This document shows positions 1 to 9,655 of a stretch of DNA of 44,105 nt, piece after piece. The notes below the pieces were generated by a model, which was not told the origin of the DNA, made no database searches, and was given only the letters and a program-made list of their open reading frames with translations. The stretch's first letter is position 1. Each line of letters opens with the position of its first letter. The stretch comes from Palsa-506 sp050013415 (GTDB lineage: Bacteria > Actinomycetota > Actinomycetes > Streptosporangiales > Streptosporangiaceae). A program made the position numbers and the translations under genes. The stretch is taken from the NCBI GenBank assembly GCA_050013415.1, contig JBEKFH010000005.1, forward strand, positions 1 through 44,105. The letters run 5' to 3'.

Positions 1-3000
1 AGCCGGTGATGGCGCTGCCGCTGTCGTTGAACGCCGGCGCCGTCCAGGCCAGCTTCACCGAGGCGTTGCCGGCGGTTGCCTTCAGTGAGGCCGGCGCCGA
101 CGGGACGGTCGCCGGGGTGGCGGAGGCTTCACCGGAGGCGGCACCGACGGCGACGGCGTTGTGCGCCCGGACGATGAAGTAGTACTTCGTGCCGTCGGTC
201 AGCCCGGTGACGGTGTAGCTCCTCGTCGTCGCCGGGAGCGGCTTGGCGTTGACGGGGGTGGCGGACTCGCCGCCCTTGACGGTCCCCTTGAAGATGCTGT
301 AGCCGGTGATCGCGCTGCCGCCGGTCGACGTCGGTGCCTTCCACGTCAGTGTGGCTGCACCGCTCCCCGACTTGGCGGCGAGGCTCCCCGGCGCACCCGG
401 GGCGGTTGCCGCCGTCGTCGAGACCTGCTTCGAGGGGGCGCCGACGCCGCGGGCATTCAAGGCCTTCACGGTGAAGTAGTACGTCGTGCCGATCTTCAGC
501 CCCTTCACCGTGTAGCCCGTCGCCGTCGCCAGCAGCCGCGACGAGTTGAGCTTCGTCGACTCCTGACCAGGCTTCGTCCCGTCGTAGACGTTGTAGCCGG
601 TGACATCGCTGGTCACGGCCGGGGAGGCCGTCCGGCGGGGCGCCGCCGGCGCGCCGAACGCCACCCGGGCCACCCCGTTGCCGAGATTAGTGACCGCGAC
701 GTCCGGCACCGCGCCCGGCAGGGGGATGTTGACAGTCTCGTTCAGCTGCGCCGAGTCCGAGCCGGCGAAGCCGGCGTCGCCGCTGTAGACCGCGACGATC
801 GCGTGCGGGGAGGTGTCGGCGTAGGTCTGCGCGCAGGCCGCGTCGCCGGAGGCGTCCAGCGACACCGACTGGCAGCCGGTCACCGGGTTCCCGCTGTCGT
901 AGAACGACACCGTGCCCCCGCCGTCGCTGCCGGTCACGGTCGCGGTGTACGTCAGCGCCTGGCCGGTCGTCCCGGGATTCGCCGACGACACGACCGACGT
1001 CGATGTCGCGCCGAACGTGCCGACCGCCTGGATCAGCGGCGTCGAGACCGACGACTCGTCCGGGAGGCCGAACCCGTCGAAGGACGCCACGATCGAGTGC
1101 AGCCCGGCAGCGGAGTACGTCCACGTGCAGGTGGCGGTTCCGGACGCGTCCGGAGTCAGGTTCACGCAGTCCGTGTTCTGGTTCGCCAGATCCTGGCCGT
1201 TGTCGGTGAAGGTGATCTGGCCGTCCTGATTGGCCGGGCTGACCGTGGCCGTGTAGGTGATCTGCTGGCTGACCGCTGACGGGTTCGCTGACGAGGTCAC
1301 CGCTGTGGTGGTCTGCTGGAAGGCTTTTATCTGCACCGTCCCCAGCAGGCCGCCCGCGAAGCCGGCGTCGCCGCTGTAGACGGCGTTGACCAACGTGGTC
1401 TGGGGCGCGGTGGGAATCTCCGTGCAGATCGCCTGGCCGGCCGCGTTCAGCGGGACGGCCGTGCAGTTGCCGGTGCCGGGATTCAGGGAGCCGAAGTCCA
1501 CGGTGCCGCCGCCGTCGGTGGGGGTGACTGTCGCCGTGAAGGTCACTGGCTGGCCGGTGTTCACGCTGAACGCGGACTGCGTCAGCGATCCCGAGGTCGC
1601 CGCCGGCGCGCTGACCACCTGGCTGAGCGCCGGCGAGGCGGAGCCCAGCGTGTTGGTGTCGCCACTGTAAGTGGCCACGATCGAGTGGGTGCCGCCGAAG
1701 GTATAGGAGGTCACGCAGGTCGCCTGGTCAGAGGCGTTCAGTGCCACCGCCGAGGGGCAGTCGCCGATAGTGTTGCCGCCGTCGGTGAACGTCACGGTGC
1801 CGCCGCCGTCAGTGTTGGTGACGGTGGCGGTGTAGGTCACCTGCTGGCCGCCGGTCGACGGGTTGGCCGAGGATGCCAGCGAGGTCTGCGATTGCGTCGG
1901 GGCGAGGGAGGTGACGATGAGGCTGGGGCTCCAGCTGAGGAACGCCGAGCCGAAGGAGGCGTTGGTGAACTGCGGGCGGGCGGCGATGGCGACCGTGCCG
2001 GAGGCGGAGTTGTTGAAGGTGAACGACGAGCTGGGGCTGACGGCGCTGAGCGTGGGCGTGCCGGCGGCCTGCACGCCGGCGAGTGAGACGTTGTCGAAGA
2101 ACCAGCCCTGCTCCCCGCAGGCCCACTCCCCGCCGGTGTAGGTGAGGGAGAACCGGAGCTGGATCTGCTGATTGGCGAACTGGCTCAGCGAGACAGTCTC
2201 CGGGGTGAACGCCGTGTCCGATTCTGACGGCAGCGGGCTCTGGGACCAGATCGAGGTCCAGGTGCTCCCGCCGTCGGTGGAGACGTCGACGCTCGCCGTC
2301 TGGTCCGAGGTGGCGCCGAAGCCCATGCCGGAGAACAGGTTGCCGAAGCTGAGCTGGCCCCCGGCGCCCGGGAAGATGGTCTGGTTCAGGGTGAGGGTCT
2401 GCTGGGCGGGCGCGGCAGCGCAGTTCGACGCGCCGTTACTCGCGAGGTTGAACGCCGTGGCGCCGGTCGGCTCCGCGGTCGAGATCGGATTGAGGCCGGC
2501 CGAGACGTTCGCGGTCCAGTTCGTGATGCCGTTGGTGGCCGGGTCGTCGATGAGGTTCTCCGGGCTCAGCGGCGACGTCTCCCACTGGTAGCCGCTCACC
2601 TGCGGATCCGCCAGCGGGGTGATGCTGTAGGACGGGTCGGCCCCGACCGCGGGCGAGGCCGGCCCTGAGGGGGCCTGGCTGAGGGTGTGCGCCGGGTCCG
2701 ACACGGCCGGGTCGAACACGGTCACGTTGTAGGTGAAGTTCTGCGGGGCGCCGCCGTTGACGACCACGTTGCTGACGGTCACGGCGTAGGTGTCATCCTG
2801 CGCCGGCTTGGGCCAGGTGGATCCGACCGGGACGGTGGACAGGCTCCAGGAGATGGCCGGGTCGCCGTACTGCCCGCAGGCGGGGTTGGTGGCCAGCAGC
2901 GCCGGGGTCGTCGGGTCGAAGCAGTTGACCTGCGTGCCGACCGGCGTGCCGTTCAGCTTCACCGACACGCTCGCGTTGCTGAAGTTGGCGCCCGGCAGGC

Positions 3001-3823
3001 CGAACGACCAGACCGGGTAGACGACCTGGTAGGGCACGAAGCCGGCCGGCGGCCAGGCGATATAGGGGGTGCGCGTCGGGGGGCGGGTCGCCAGCGGCGT
3101 CGTAAGCACCAGCTGGGCGAGGGTCCCCTGGAAGCCGGTCGTGGCCGGGACGGCGCCGGCGCCCATCACGTCGATCGACGGGTTGAGCATGTTGCGCCGG
3201 TGCCCGATCGCGCCGCTGTCTTGCATCAGGTCGTCGATCCCGGGCGGGCCGGTCGCCCCGGCCGCGGTGGAGGGGGTCTCGTTAAGGTTCGAGCTCGACG
3301 AGCCGTTGAACGCCTGCTGGGTCCAGCAGTTCGTGCCCGCCTGGGGCGGGGTGTGCTGGAGGAAGTTGTTGGCGCTCTCCATCAGCGCCGCCGCCTGCGC
3401 CTCGGCGTTGTTGGGGTCAGCCGAGGTGCCGGCGTCGGTGCCGTTGAAGGTGACGTCCGGCTCGCCGGCCATCGTGCGGTAGTAGTTGATCCGGCGGAGG
3501 ACCGACTGCAGGAAGGCCGGGGTGACGGTGCCCGGATTGCAGCCGGCGATGTTCCCCGTCCAGCCCTCCGGGACGCCGTTCGACGCCGTGTACACCTGGT
3601 TGTAAAACTGCCGGACATCCTCGCGGTCGTTGATGTTGATGCTGAAACCCTGGATCGGGGCGGTAGCCGCGGCCGCCTTGGGCGCGTGCGGGCGGGCCTG
3701 GACGGCCGCCGCCGCAGCTGATCCGGTGCCCGCCACCACGCCAGCCGCGCTGGCCAGGCTGACGCACACGACGACCGCTACCCTGAGCGCCGGGCCGGGC
3801 CGGCGCCGGTGACTCGCGGTCAT
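1..3823 (-). CDS. Secreted CAP-domain protein with Ig-like and fibronectin III domains (3' end off window)
   Basis: The frame is open from the ATG at 3823 to the left edge, so at least 1,274 residues are present and the C-terminus is missing. Residues 1-40 form a basic, hydrophobic, Ala-rich signal peptide. A CAP/SCP-like domain follows (about 60-240), with the family signature GHRRNMLNPSI near residue 203. Around residue 569 the motif GEQGWFFDNVSLAG resembles a carbohydrate-binding or MAM-like jelly roll. Four Ig-like (Big_3-type) repeats with YSGD/FDG motifs span about 640-1020. Fibronectin III domains begin near 1034, 1141 and 1237, and the last is cut. The protein is probably extracellular or wall-associated. 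CAP domains bind lipids or act on wall or host polymers in different families, so the substrate is unknown. The ATG lacks its own Shine-Dalgarno but overlaps the stop of a short upstream ORF. Confidence 0.88.
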   Translation of the reverse strand, partial: MTASHRRRPGPALRVAVVVCVSLASAAGVVAGTGSAAAAAVQARPHAPKAAAATAPIQGFSININDREDVRQFYNQVYTASNGVPEGWTGNIAGCNPGTVTPAFLQSVLRRINYYRTMAGEPDVTFNGTDAGTSADPNNAEAQAAALMESANNFLQHTPPQAGTNCWTQQAFNGSSSSNLNETPSTAAGATGPPGIDDLMQDSGAIGHRRNMLNPSIDVMGAGAVPATTGFQGTLAQLVLTTPLATRPPTRTPYIAWPPAGFVPYQVVYPVWSFGLPGANFSNASVSVKLNGTPVGTQVNCFDPTTPALLATNPACGQYGDPAISWSLSTVPVGSTWPKPAQDDTYAVTVSNVVVNGGAPQNFTYNVTVFDPAVSDPAHTLSQAPSGPASPAVGADPSYSITPLADPQVSGYQWETSPLSPENLIDDPATNGITNWTANVSAGLNPISTAEPTGATAFNLASNGASNCAAAPAQQTLTLNQTIFPGAGGQLSFGNLFSGMGFGATSDQTASVDVSTDGGSTWTSIWSQSPLPSESDTAFTPETVSLSQFANQQIQLRFSLTYTGGEWACGEQGWFFDNVSLAGVQAAGTPTLSAVSPSSSFTFNNSASGTVAIAARPQFTNASFGSAFLSWSPSLIVTSLAPTQSQTSLASSANPSTGGQQVTYTATVTNTDGGGTVTFTDGGNTIGDCPSAVALNASDQATCVTSYTFGGTHSIVATYSGDTNTLGSASPALSQVVSAPAATSGSLTQSAFSVNTGQPVTFTATVTPTDGGGTVDFGSLNPGTGNCTAVPLNAAGQAICTEIPTAPQTTLVNAVYSGDAGFAGGLLGTVQIKAFQQTTTAVTSSANPSAVSQQITYTATVSPANQDGQITFTDNGQDLANQNTDCVNLTPDASGTATCTWTYSAAGLHSIVASFDGFGLPDESSVSTPLIQAVGTFGATSTSVVSSANPGTTGQALTYTATVTGSDGGGTVSFYDSGNPVTGCQSVSLDASGDAACAQTYADTSPHAIVAVYSGDAGFAGSDSAQLNETVNIPLPGAVPDVAVTNLGNGVARVAFGAPAAPRRTASPAVTSDVTGYNVYDGTKPGQESTKLNSSRLLATATGYTVKGLKIGTTYYFTVKALNARGVGAPSKQVSTTAATAPGAPGSLAAKSGSGAATLTWKAPTSTGGSAITGYSIFKGTVKGGESATPVNAKPLPATTRSYTVTGLTDGTKYYFIVRAHNAVAVGAASGEASATPATVPSAPASLKATAGNASVKLAWTAPAFNDSGSAITG

Positions 3824-3858
3824 GATGGCGCACCCGTGCCAGGACGGTCAGCGGTCAT
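3820..3858 (-). CDS. Possible 12-codon leader peptide coupled to the CAP-domain gene
   Basis: An ATG at 3858 is preceded by GGAGGG, the only good ribosome-binding site in front of the CAP gene. It opens a frame reading MTADRPGTGAPS, and its TGA (3822-3820) overlaps the CAP start as ATGA. The sequence shows this arrangement directly; expression as a leader that couples translation is inference. The alternative is that the CAP gene starts elsewhere or is leaderless. Confidence 0.4.
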   Translation of the reverse strand: MTADRPGTGAPS

Positions 3859-4022
3859 TGTTTCCCTCCGCATGCTCGACAAGGGCGCCTGAGCCGTGAG
3901 GTACGAACCTGGAAAGCCTCGGCCGCCTGAAACCGCGTTCAGCGTGTCACATCGCCGAGCGAAATTGAAGACTCTCACCCGCCTACCCTCGGTGACCGAC
4001 CGGCCTGCGCCCGCGGCGTTTC
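3859..4022. other. Intergenic gap between ABC permease and CAP gene
   Basis: These 164 bp separate two minus-strand genes and should hold the terminator of the epoxide-hydrolase/ABC operon and the promoter of the CAP gene. I see no convincing hairpin or consensus promoter. The stretch 3940-3975 is slightly less GC-rich than its surroundings, as expected of a promoter. Confidence 0.4.
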
Positions 4023-5254
4023 TCAGGCGTCCCTGGTCATCATTCGCCAGGCGCCGAGGATCGTCCAGACAGCCAGCCAGGCGACGATGACGAAGGCGGA
4101 CTGGGTGGCCGACTCGGCCAGCAGCGCGGCGCCGGGGCGCCCGCCGCCTCCGATCACCCCCGGCAGCACGGCCCCCGTCGGCAGCCCGGCTGGCTCCAGG
4201 TGCGCCACGGCCATCCCGACGACCGAGCGCTGCAGGTCCTCCAGGTGGGGAATGGCAACCCCGGAAAGGATCGGCGTCACGATGATCTGGAACATGATGA
4301 TCAAGATGACCGGGCCGGTTCGCTGCCCCATCAGCGAGGCGAGCCCGAGTCCGAGGATGAACCCGACGGTCACGTCGAGCTCGATCCACAGGCCGGCCTC
4401 GATCATGAGGGAGACCGGCGGGTAGCGGTAAATCGCGGCGTAACCGCCCTGGCCGGAGTAGTCCTGGCGGGCAATCCTGGCGGCCAGGGCCTCCACGGCC
4501 GCGGGCGCGGGCTGGGCAGGGGGGACCGCTGACTTCGACCAGGGAGGCGGGCCGGAGGGGCACGTGACATTCCCGGGTAGAGGCCCGTTGCCGAGAGTGC
4601 AGATGACCGGCTCGGCGTGGTCGCTGGCCCAGTTCTCGAAGCCCGCGCGAGACAGGCCGGGAGGTATGTTCACGTTCGAGTCGTCGATGAATGCCGGTGC
4701 GGCGAAGACGCTGACCGCGCAGACAATCATGTAGCCGATGGCGACCAGCGGCACGACGATCGCCAGCCCGGCCGGGACCCGGGCCAGGTAAAGCGCCAGC
4801 CGGGACCGGCCGGTCACCACCAGGTGCCGGAACATGCCTTCGGTGAGGTCGCGCGATCCGGCCGTGCAGCCCACCGTGGCCGCCATGATGAAGCCGAAGG
4901 TGGGCAGGAAGCCGGCGGCCAGGATCCTGAAGATCATCTCGCTGCCGGCGGGCGGGTTGGCCCGCGGCGCGAACGCGTGCAGCAGCAGCCGGATGAGCAT
5001 GAACAACGCCGGGAACCCGATGTTCACCACGATGAGGGCGGTCATCAGGCCGCGCCGTTTCCGCAGCTCCATGATTCTGGTGGCGATCATGCCGGCGGTC
5101 GGAACCGGAGAACCCCGGCGGTCGCGCGAGTGACCGCCGGGCACCGTATGCCCAGGCGCCGTACGCCCAGGCGCCGTATGCCCGAGCTCCGTCAGGCCGG
5201 GCGCCGCCTGGAGTGCCTGGTCGGGCACGGATGCGCCGGCGGCGGGCGTGGTCG

Positions 5255-5258
<4 letters not shown>
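4023..5258 (-). CDS. ABC-2 type transporter permease
   Basis: A 411-residue integral membrane protein. After a Pro/Gly-rich, low-complexity N-terminus (about 50 residues) come about six hydrophobic segments, the first at LMTALIVVNIGFPALFMLIR. A large extracytoplasmic loop with two cysteines sits between the second half's helices, and the C-terminus ends in a Trp-rich helix. It is the membrane half of an exporter whose ATPase lies directly upstream. The ATG at 5258 was chosen because it overlaps the ATPase stop (ATGA); upstream in-frame starts would run deep into the ATPase gene. The ABC-2 assignment comes from topology and partner rather than a specific motif. The substrate is unknown. Confidence 0.78.
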
Positions 5259-6210
<952 letters not shown>

Positions 6211-6214
<4 letters not shown>

Positions 6215-7386
6215 CCCGTCGCCGCCGCCCGGTAGGGACGGAAGAACGCGCGCAGCTCCGCAGCGTAGAGCTCGGGTTCCTCGAACGGCGCGAAGTGCCC
6301 GCCGCGCGCAGGCTCGGTCACTGCCACGACGTTCGCCGTGCGCTCGAGCCACGCCCGCGGCGGCCGGGCGATGTCGCCGGGGAACAGCGAGAAGCCGGAC
6401 GGCACCTCGACCCGGCGGGCGTGCTGCGCGGGCGGGATCGCGCCGTTCGCCCGGTACATCCGCATCGACGAGCCGATCGTCGCCGTGAGCCAGTAGATCG
6501 TGATGTTCGTGAGGATCTCGTCCCTGCTGAAGGACCGCTCGACGTCGCCGTCGCAGTCGCTCCAGGCCCGGAGCTTCTCGACGATCCAGGCCGCGAGCCC
6601 GGCGGGCGAGTCGGTCAGCCCTGCGGCCGCGGTCTGCGGCTTGGAGCGGTGCATCGCGGCGTAGGCGCCCTCGGCCGCGCCCCAGGCCGCGGTCCGGCCG
6701 AGAAAGGCGCGCTCCTCCTCCGTCAGCTCAGCCGGGTCGCCGGCGAACACGGGCAGGCCCCCGTCCATGCGGTGCACGGCCACCACCCGGCCGGGGTGGT
6801 CGAGCGCGAGGTAGCGGCTGACGCCGCTGCCGATGTCCCCGCCCGCCGCGCCGAACCGCTCGTAGCCCAGGACATCCATCAGCTCGGCCCACAGGCCGGC
6901 CACGGCGATGGAATCCAGTGGCGGCCCGGCCGGGCGGTCGGAGTACCCGTAGCCCGGCATGTCGGGCACGACCACGTCAAACGCATCGGCGGGGTCGGCG
7001 CCGTGCGCGCCGGGATCGGTGAGCAGCGGGATGACCTTGGAGTATCGCCAGAACGAGTCCGGCCAGCCGTGGCTGAGGACCAGCGGCAGGGCGCCCCCGG
7101 CCGGCCCGGCAGCCCGGACGTGCACGAAGTGGATCCCGATGCCGCCGAGCGGGACCCGGAAGCGGGGAAGCCGGGCGAGCGCGGCCTCCTGGGCCGGCCA
7201 GTCGAACCCGTCCGCCCAGTAGGCGACGAGCCCGCGGAGGTAACCGAGGTCGGTCCCGAGCGACCACCCGGCGTCCTGCGGCGTGTCCGGCCAGCGCGTC
7301 GCGCGCAACCGCGCGCGGAGGTCCGCCAGGGCCGCGGGCGCGGCCTGCGGGCTGAACGGCTCGGGGCGCGGCAGGGTGTCCGGCAT
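6211..7386 (-). CDS. Epoxide hydrolase, alpha/beta hydrolase fold with EHN domain
   Basis: A 391-residue protein with the N-terminal epoxide-hydrolase extension (WSLGTDLGYLRGLVAYW region) and a full alpha/beta hydrolase core. The oxyanion motif HGWP is at 106-109, the nucleophile Asp184 sits in GGDIG, and the catalytic His364 in GGHFAPFEEP. Members of this family open epoxides to diols in the cytoplasm. The ATG at 7386 begins just before the EHN domain; an upstream GTG is possible. It is the first gene of a three-gene chain with an ABC exporter, which suggests detoxification or modification of a compound that is also exported. That link is inference from coupling alone. Confidence 0.9.
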
Positions 7387-7575
7387 GCCAGGCACCCTAC
7401 CGGCCACGATGCAGGTCTGCCGGCCAGCGCCGCCGGCCGGCACCGGGCCGGCCACGAGGCCGCAGAGGTGGCGTGATGCGTCTGCGCGTGGTGGTCTGGA
7501 CTGGCGCGGAGGTTGGCGAAAAGAATCTCGCCTCCTAGGCGAACCCTTTGCCTTTAGAACGCAATAAGAGGAGTG
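7387..7575. promoter_or_regulatory. Divergent promoter region: epoxide hydrolase operon / sigma-factor operon
   Basis: These 189 bp separate two divergent operons. The half near the sigma gene is comparatively AT-rich. It contains GGCGAA at 7515-7520 and again at 7538-7543, and an inverted GGCGA/TCGCC pair (7515-7519, 7528-7532). The repeats could be a -35-type element for the sigma factor's own recognition, but no matching -10 is certain. Confidence 0.35.
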
Positions 7576-8196
7576 ATGGACGACGACGAGCTGATCGCCG
7601 CAGTGGCGCGCGGTGACGACGCTGCGCTGCGGGAGATGTTCTCGCGGCACGCGCCGTGGCTGGCTGCCCGCTTGCGGGCGGTGCTGCCCGCCGCCGAAGT
7701 GGAGGACGCGTTGCAGGAGACCTTCCTGGCGGTGTGGCAGGGAGCCCGCGGCTACCGGCCGGGCGGCAGCGCCGGCGCTGGCTGCGCGGCGGCCGGCAGC
7801 GCGGCGGCCGGCAGTGCCGGCGGATGGCTGTGGGGGATCGCGCGCCGGCAGGCTGCGCTGCTGCTGCGCCGCCGCGGGCCCGCCGCGACGGCGCTGCCTG
7901 ACGTGTTCACGCCGATGGGGCAGCAGGCGGGCGACCCCGCGGAAGCCGCCCTGGCCCGGGCTGACCTGGCGCAGGCCGTCGCCGCCCTGGGCCCGGCCGG
8001 CGGGCTGGAGCGCGAGGTCTGGCGGCTGCGCTACCTGGAGGACCGGCCGGTGGCTGAGGTTGCGGAACTGCTGGGGGTCCCGGCGGGCACGGTGAAAAGC
8101 CGGGCCCACCGGGCCCGGCGCGTGCTGCAGGGGGTCTTGCGCGGCGGCGCGGCGGCGGGCCGCCGCGGCCCGGCGGCGGGAGGAGGGACGAGATGA
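7576..8196 (+). CDS. ECF-type RNA polymerase sigma factor
   Basis: A 206-residue sigma-70 family protein. Region 2 spans about residues 5-65, with VEDALQETFLAVWQ as the core-binding helix. A Gly/Ala-rich insertion (AGAGCAAAGSAAAGSAGG) follows. Region 4 occupies the C-terminus, with the HTH VAEVAELLGVPAGTVKSRAHRAR. ATG 7576 follows GAGGAG by two bases; GTG 7573, directly upstream, is the alternative. The stop overlaps the next start as ATGA. No zinc-binding anti-sigma (ZAS) gene is present; the next gene encodes a membrane protein instead. The factor probably directs transcription of its own operon, as many ECF factors do, but no promoter motif confirms this. Confidence 0.9.
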   Translation: MDDDELIAAVARGDDAALREMFSRHAPWLAARLRAVLPAAEVEDALQETFLAVWQGARGYRPGGSAGAGCAAAGSAAAGSAGGWLWGIARRQAALLLRRRGPAATALPDVFTPMGQQAGDPAEAALARADLAQAVAALGPAGGLEREVWRLRYLEDRPVAEVAELLGVPAGTVKSRAHRARRVLQGVLRGGAAAGRRGPAAGGGTR

Positions 8197-8894
8197 GCGG
8201 CACCGATGCGGGCCCGCCCGATGTCGACCTGGGCCGCGTGTGGCTCGGGGTGGCGGCGCAGGTGTGGCGGCGCGAGCCAGGGCGGGCGGAACGGGCAGCC
8301 GGGCGGCTGCTGCGCTCGCCAGGGCTGGCCCGGGCGCTGGTGACGACGCCGTCGCTGCTGATGGGGTGGCTGATCGCGACCGCCGTAGTGCTGGCCGCCG
8401 GCGCAGTCGCCACGCTGGGGACCGGGACGCCGTACGTGCCGCTGCTCGCGCCGGCGGTCGCCGCGGCCGGCATCGCGTACGCCTACGGGCCGGGCATCGA
8501 CCCGGCGTGGGAATTGTCGCGGAGCATGGCGGTCAGCGACCGGATGGTGCTTCTGGTGCGGGCACTGGCGGTGTTCGGGCTGAACGCGGCGCTCGGGCTG
8601 GCTGCCTCGGCCGCCTCGGGGACGGCGGCTGCGCTGACGTTCGGCTGGCTGGTGCCGATGACCGCCGTCTGCTGCCTGGCGCTGGCCGCCGCGACGCTGG
8701 CCCGGTCGGCGATAGCCGGCGTGGCGGCGGGCATGTCCGGCTGGGTGATCACCGTGCTGGCCGGGAAGGCGGCCGCCGGGCAGCTCACCGCCGTGATCAC
8801 CGATTCTTCGCTGATCTTTCCCTACCTTGCCGTCGCCGCCTGCTGCGGCGCGGTCGTGGTGTACGCGACCAGGCTCACGAGAGGAACCTCATGA
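8193..8894 (+). CDS. Polytopic membrane protein, possible anti-sigma partner
   Basis: A 233-residue protein. About 55 hydrophilic, Arg-rich, probably cytoplasmic residues are followed by about six transmembrane helices (the first around PSLLMGWLIATAVVLAAGAV). It is coupled on both sides by ATGA overlaps, to the sigma factor and to the ABC ATPase. It lacks the HxxxCxxC motif of zinc anti-sigma factors. By position it could hold the sigma factor at the membrane or be a third membrane subunit of the transporter; both are inference. I do not recognise a named family. Confidence 0.75.
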   Translation: MSGTDAGPPDVDLGRVWLGVAAQVWRREPGRAERAAGRLLRSPGLARALVTTPSLLMGWLIATAVVLAAGAVATLGTGTPYVPLLAPAVAAAGIAYAYGPGIDPAWELSRSMAVSDRMVLLVRALAVFGLNAALGLAASAASGTAAALTFGWLVPMTAVCCLALAAATLARSAIAGVAAGMSGWVITVLAGKAAAGQLTAVITDSSLIFPYLAVAACCGAVVVYATRLTRGTS

Positions 8895-9655
8895 ACGTCG
8901 AGCTCACCGACCTGACCAGGCGGTTCGGCCGTACCACGGCGGTGTCCGAGGTGACGCTGGAAGCCGGCCCTGGGGTGTTCGGCCTGCTAGGCCCCAACGG
9001 GGCCGGCAAGACTTCGCTGCTGCGGATGATGGCGACGGTGATCCCGCCCACCTCGGGCAGGCTGCGGCTGCTCGGCCGCGATCCCGGCAGCTACGCCCCG
9101 CGGCGGGAGGTCCGGCGCAGGCTCGGCTACCTGCCGCAGAGCCTCGGCTACTACCCGGGATTCACGGTCGCGGACTTCGTGGAGTACTTCGCGCTGCTCA
9201 AGGAAATGCCGCCGGGCCGGGTGCCGGCCGCGGTGGCGGCCGCCATCGAGCAGGTGGGCCTGGGGGACCGGGCGCGCGCCAAGCTGCGGACCCTGTCAGG
9301 CGGGATGCTGCGCCGGGCCGGGATCGCGCAGGCGATCGTGAACGATCCGGATCTGCTGCTGCTGGACGAGCCGACCGCGGGGCTGGACCCCGAGCAGCGG
9401 GTGGCGTTCCGCGGCATGCTGCGCGAGTTCGGCCAGCGGGCCACCGTGATCGTCTCCACCCACCTGGTCGAGGACGTGGGCGCCGCCTGCACCCAGGTGG
9501 CGCTGATGGAGCAGGGCAGAATCGTCTTCCACGGCACCCCGGCGGAGCTGACTGCCCGCGGCGAGGGCAGCGGCGCGGCGGGTGATGCCCCGCTGGAGCG
9601 CGGTTACAGCGCGGTGCTCGCGGCGGCCCGGTTGGTCCCGGCGGCCCGGGCATGA
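8891..9655 (+). CDS. ABC transporter ATP-binding protein
   Basis: A 254-residue ATPase with Walker A GPNGAGKTS (34-42), Q-loop GYLPQSLGYYPG, signature LSGGM, Walker B LLLLDEPTAGLDP and H-loop IVSTHLVEDV. It is a short, single-domain ABC protein of the exporter/ABC-2 type. The start at 8891 overlaps the stop of the membrane protein gene and its own stop overlaps the next start, so it belongs to the sigma-factor chain. It presumably powers the membrane proteins at 9652-11891. An ECF factor coupled in cis to an ABC system resembles regulated peptide or lipid exporters, but no substrate gene is visible. Confidence 0.93.
   Translation: MNVELTDLTRRFGRTTAVSEVTLEAGPGVFGLLGPNGAGKTSLLRMMATVIPPTSGRLRLLGRDPGSYAPRREVRRRLGYLPQSLGYYPGFTVADFVEYFALLKEMPPGRVPAAVAAAIEQVGLGDRARAKLRTLSGGMLRRAGIAQAIVNDPDLLLLDEPTAGLDPEQRVAFRGMLREFGQRATVIVSTHLVEDVGAACTQVALMEQGRIVFHGTPAELTARGEGSGAAGDAPLERGYSAVLAAARLVPAARA

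Noticed and set aside
161..3721. Several plus-strand open frames of 90-370 codons under the CAP gene
   Set aside because: They are low-complexity, Arg-rich or lack domains, while the minus frame gives continuous CAP, Ig-like and FN3 sequence.
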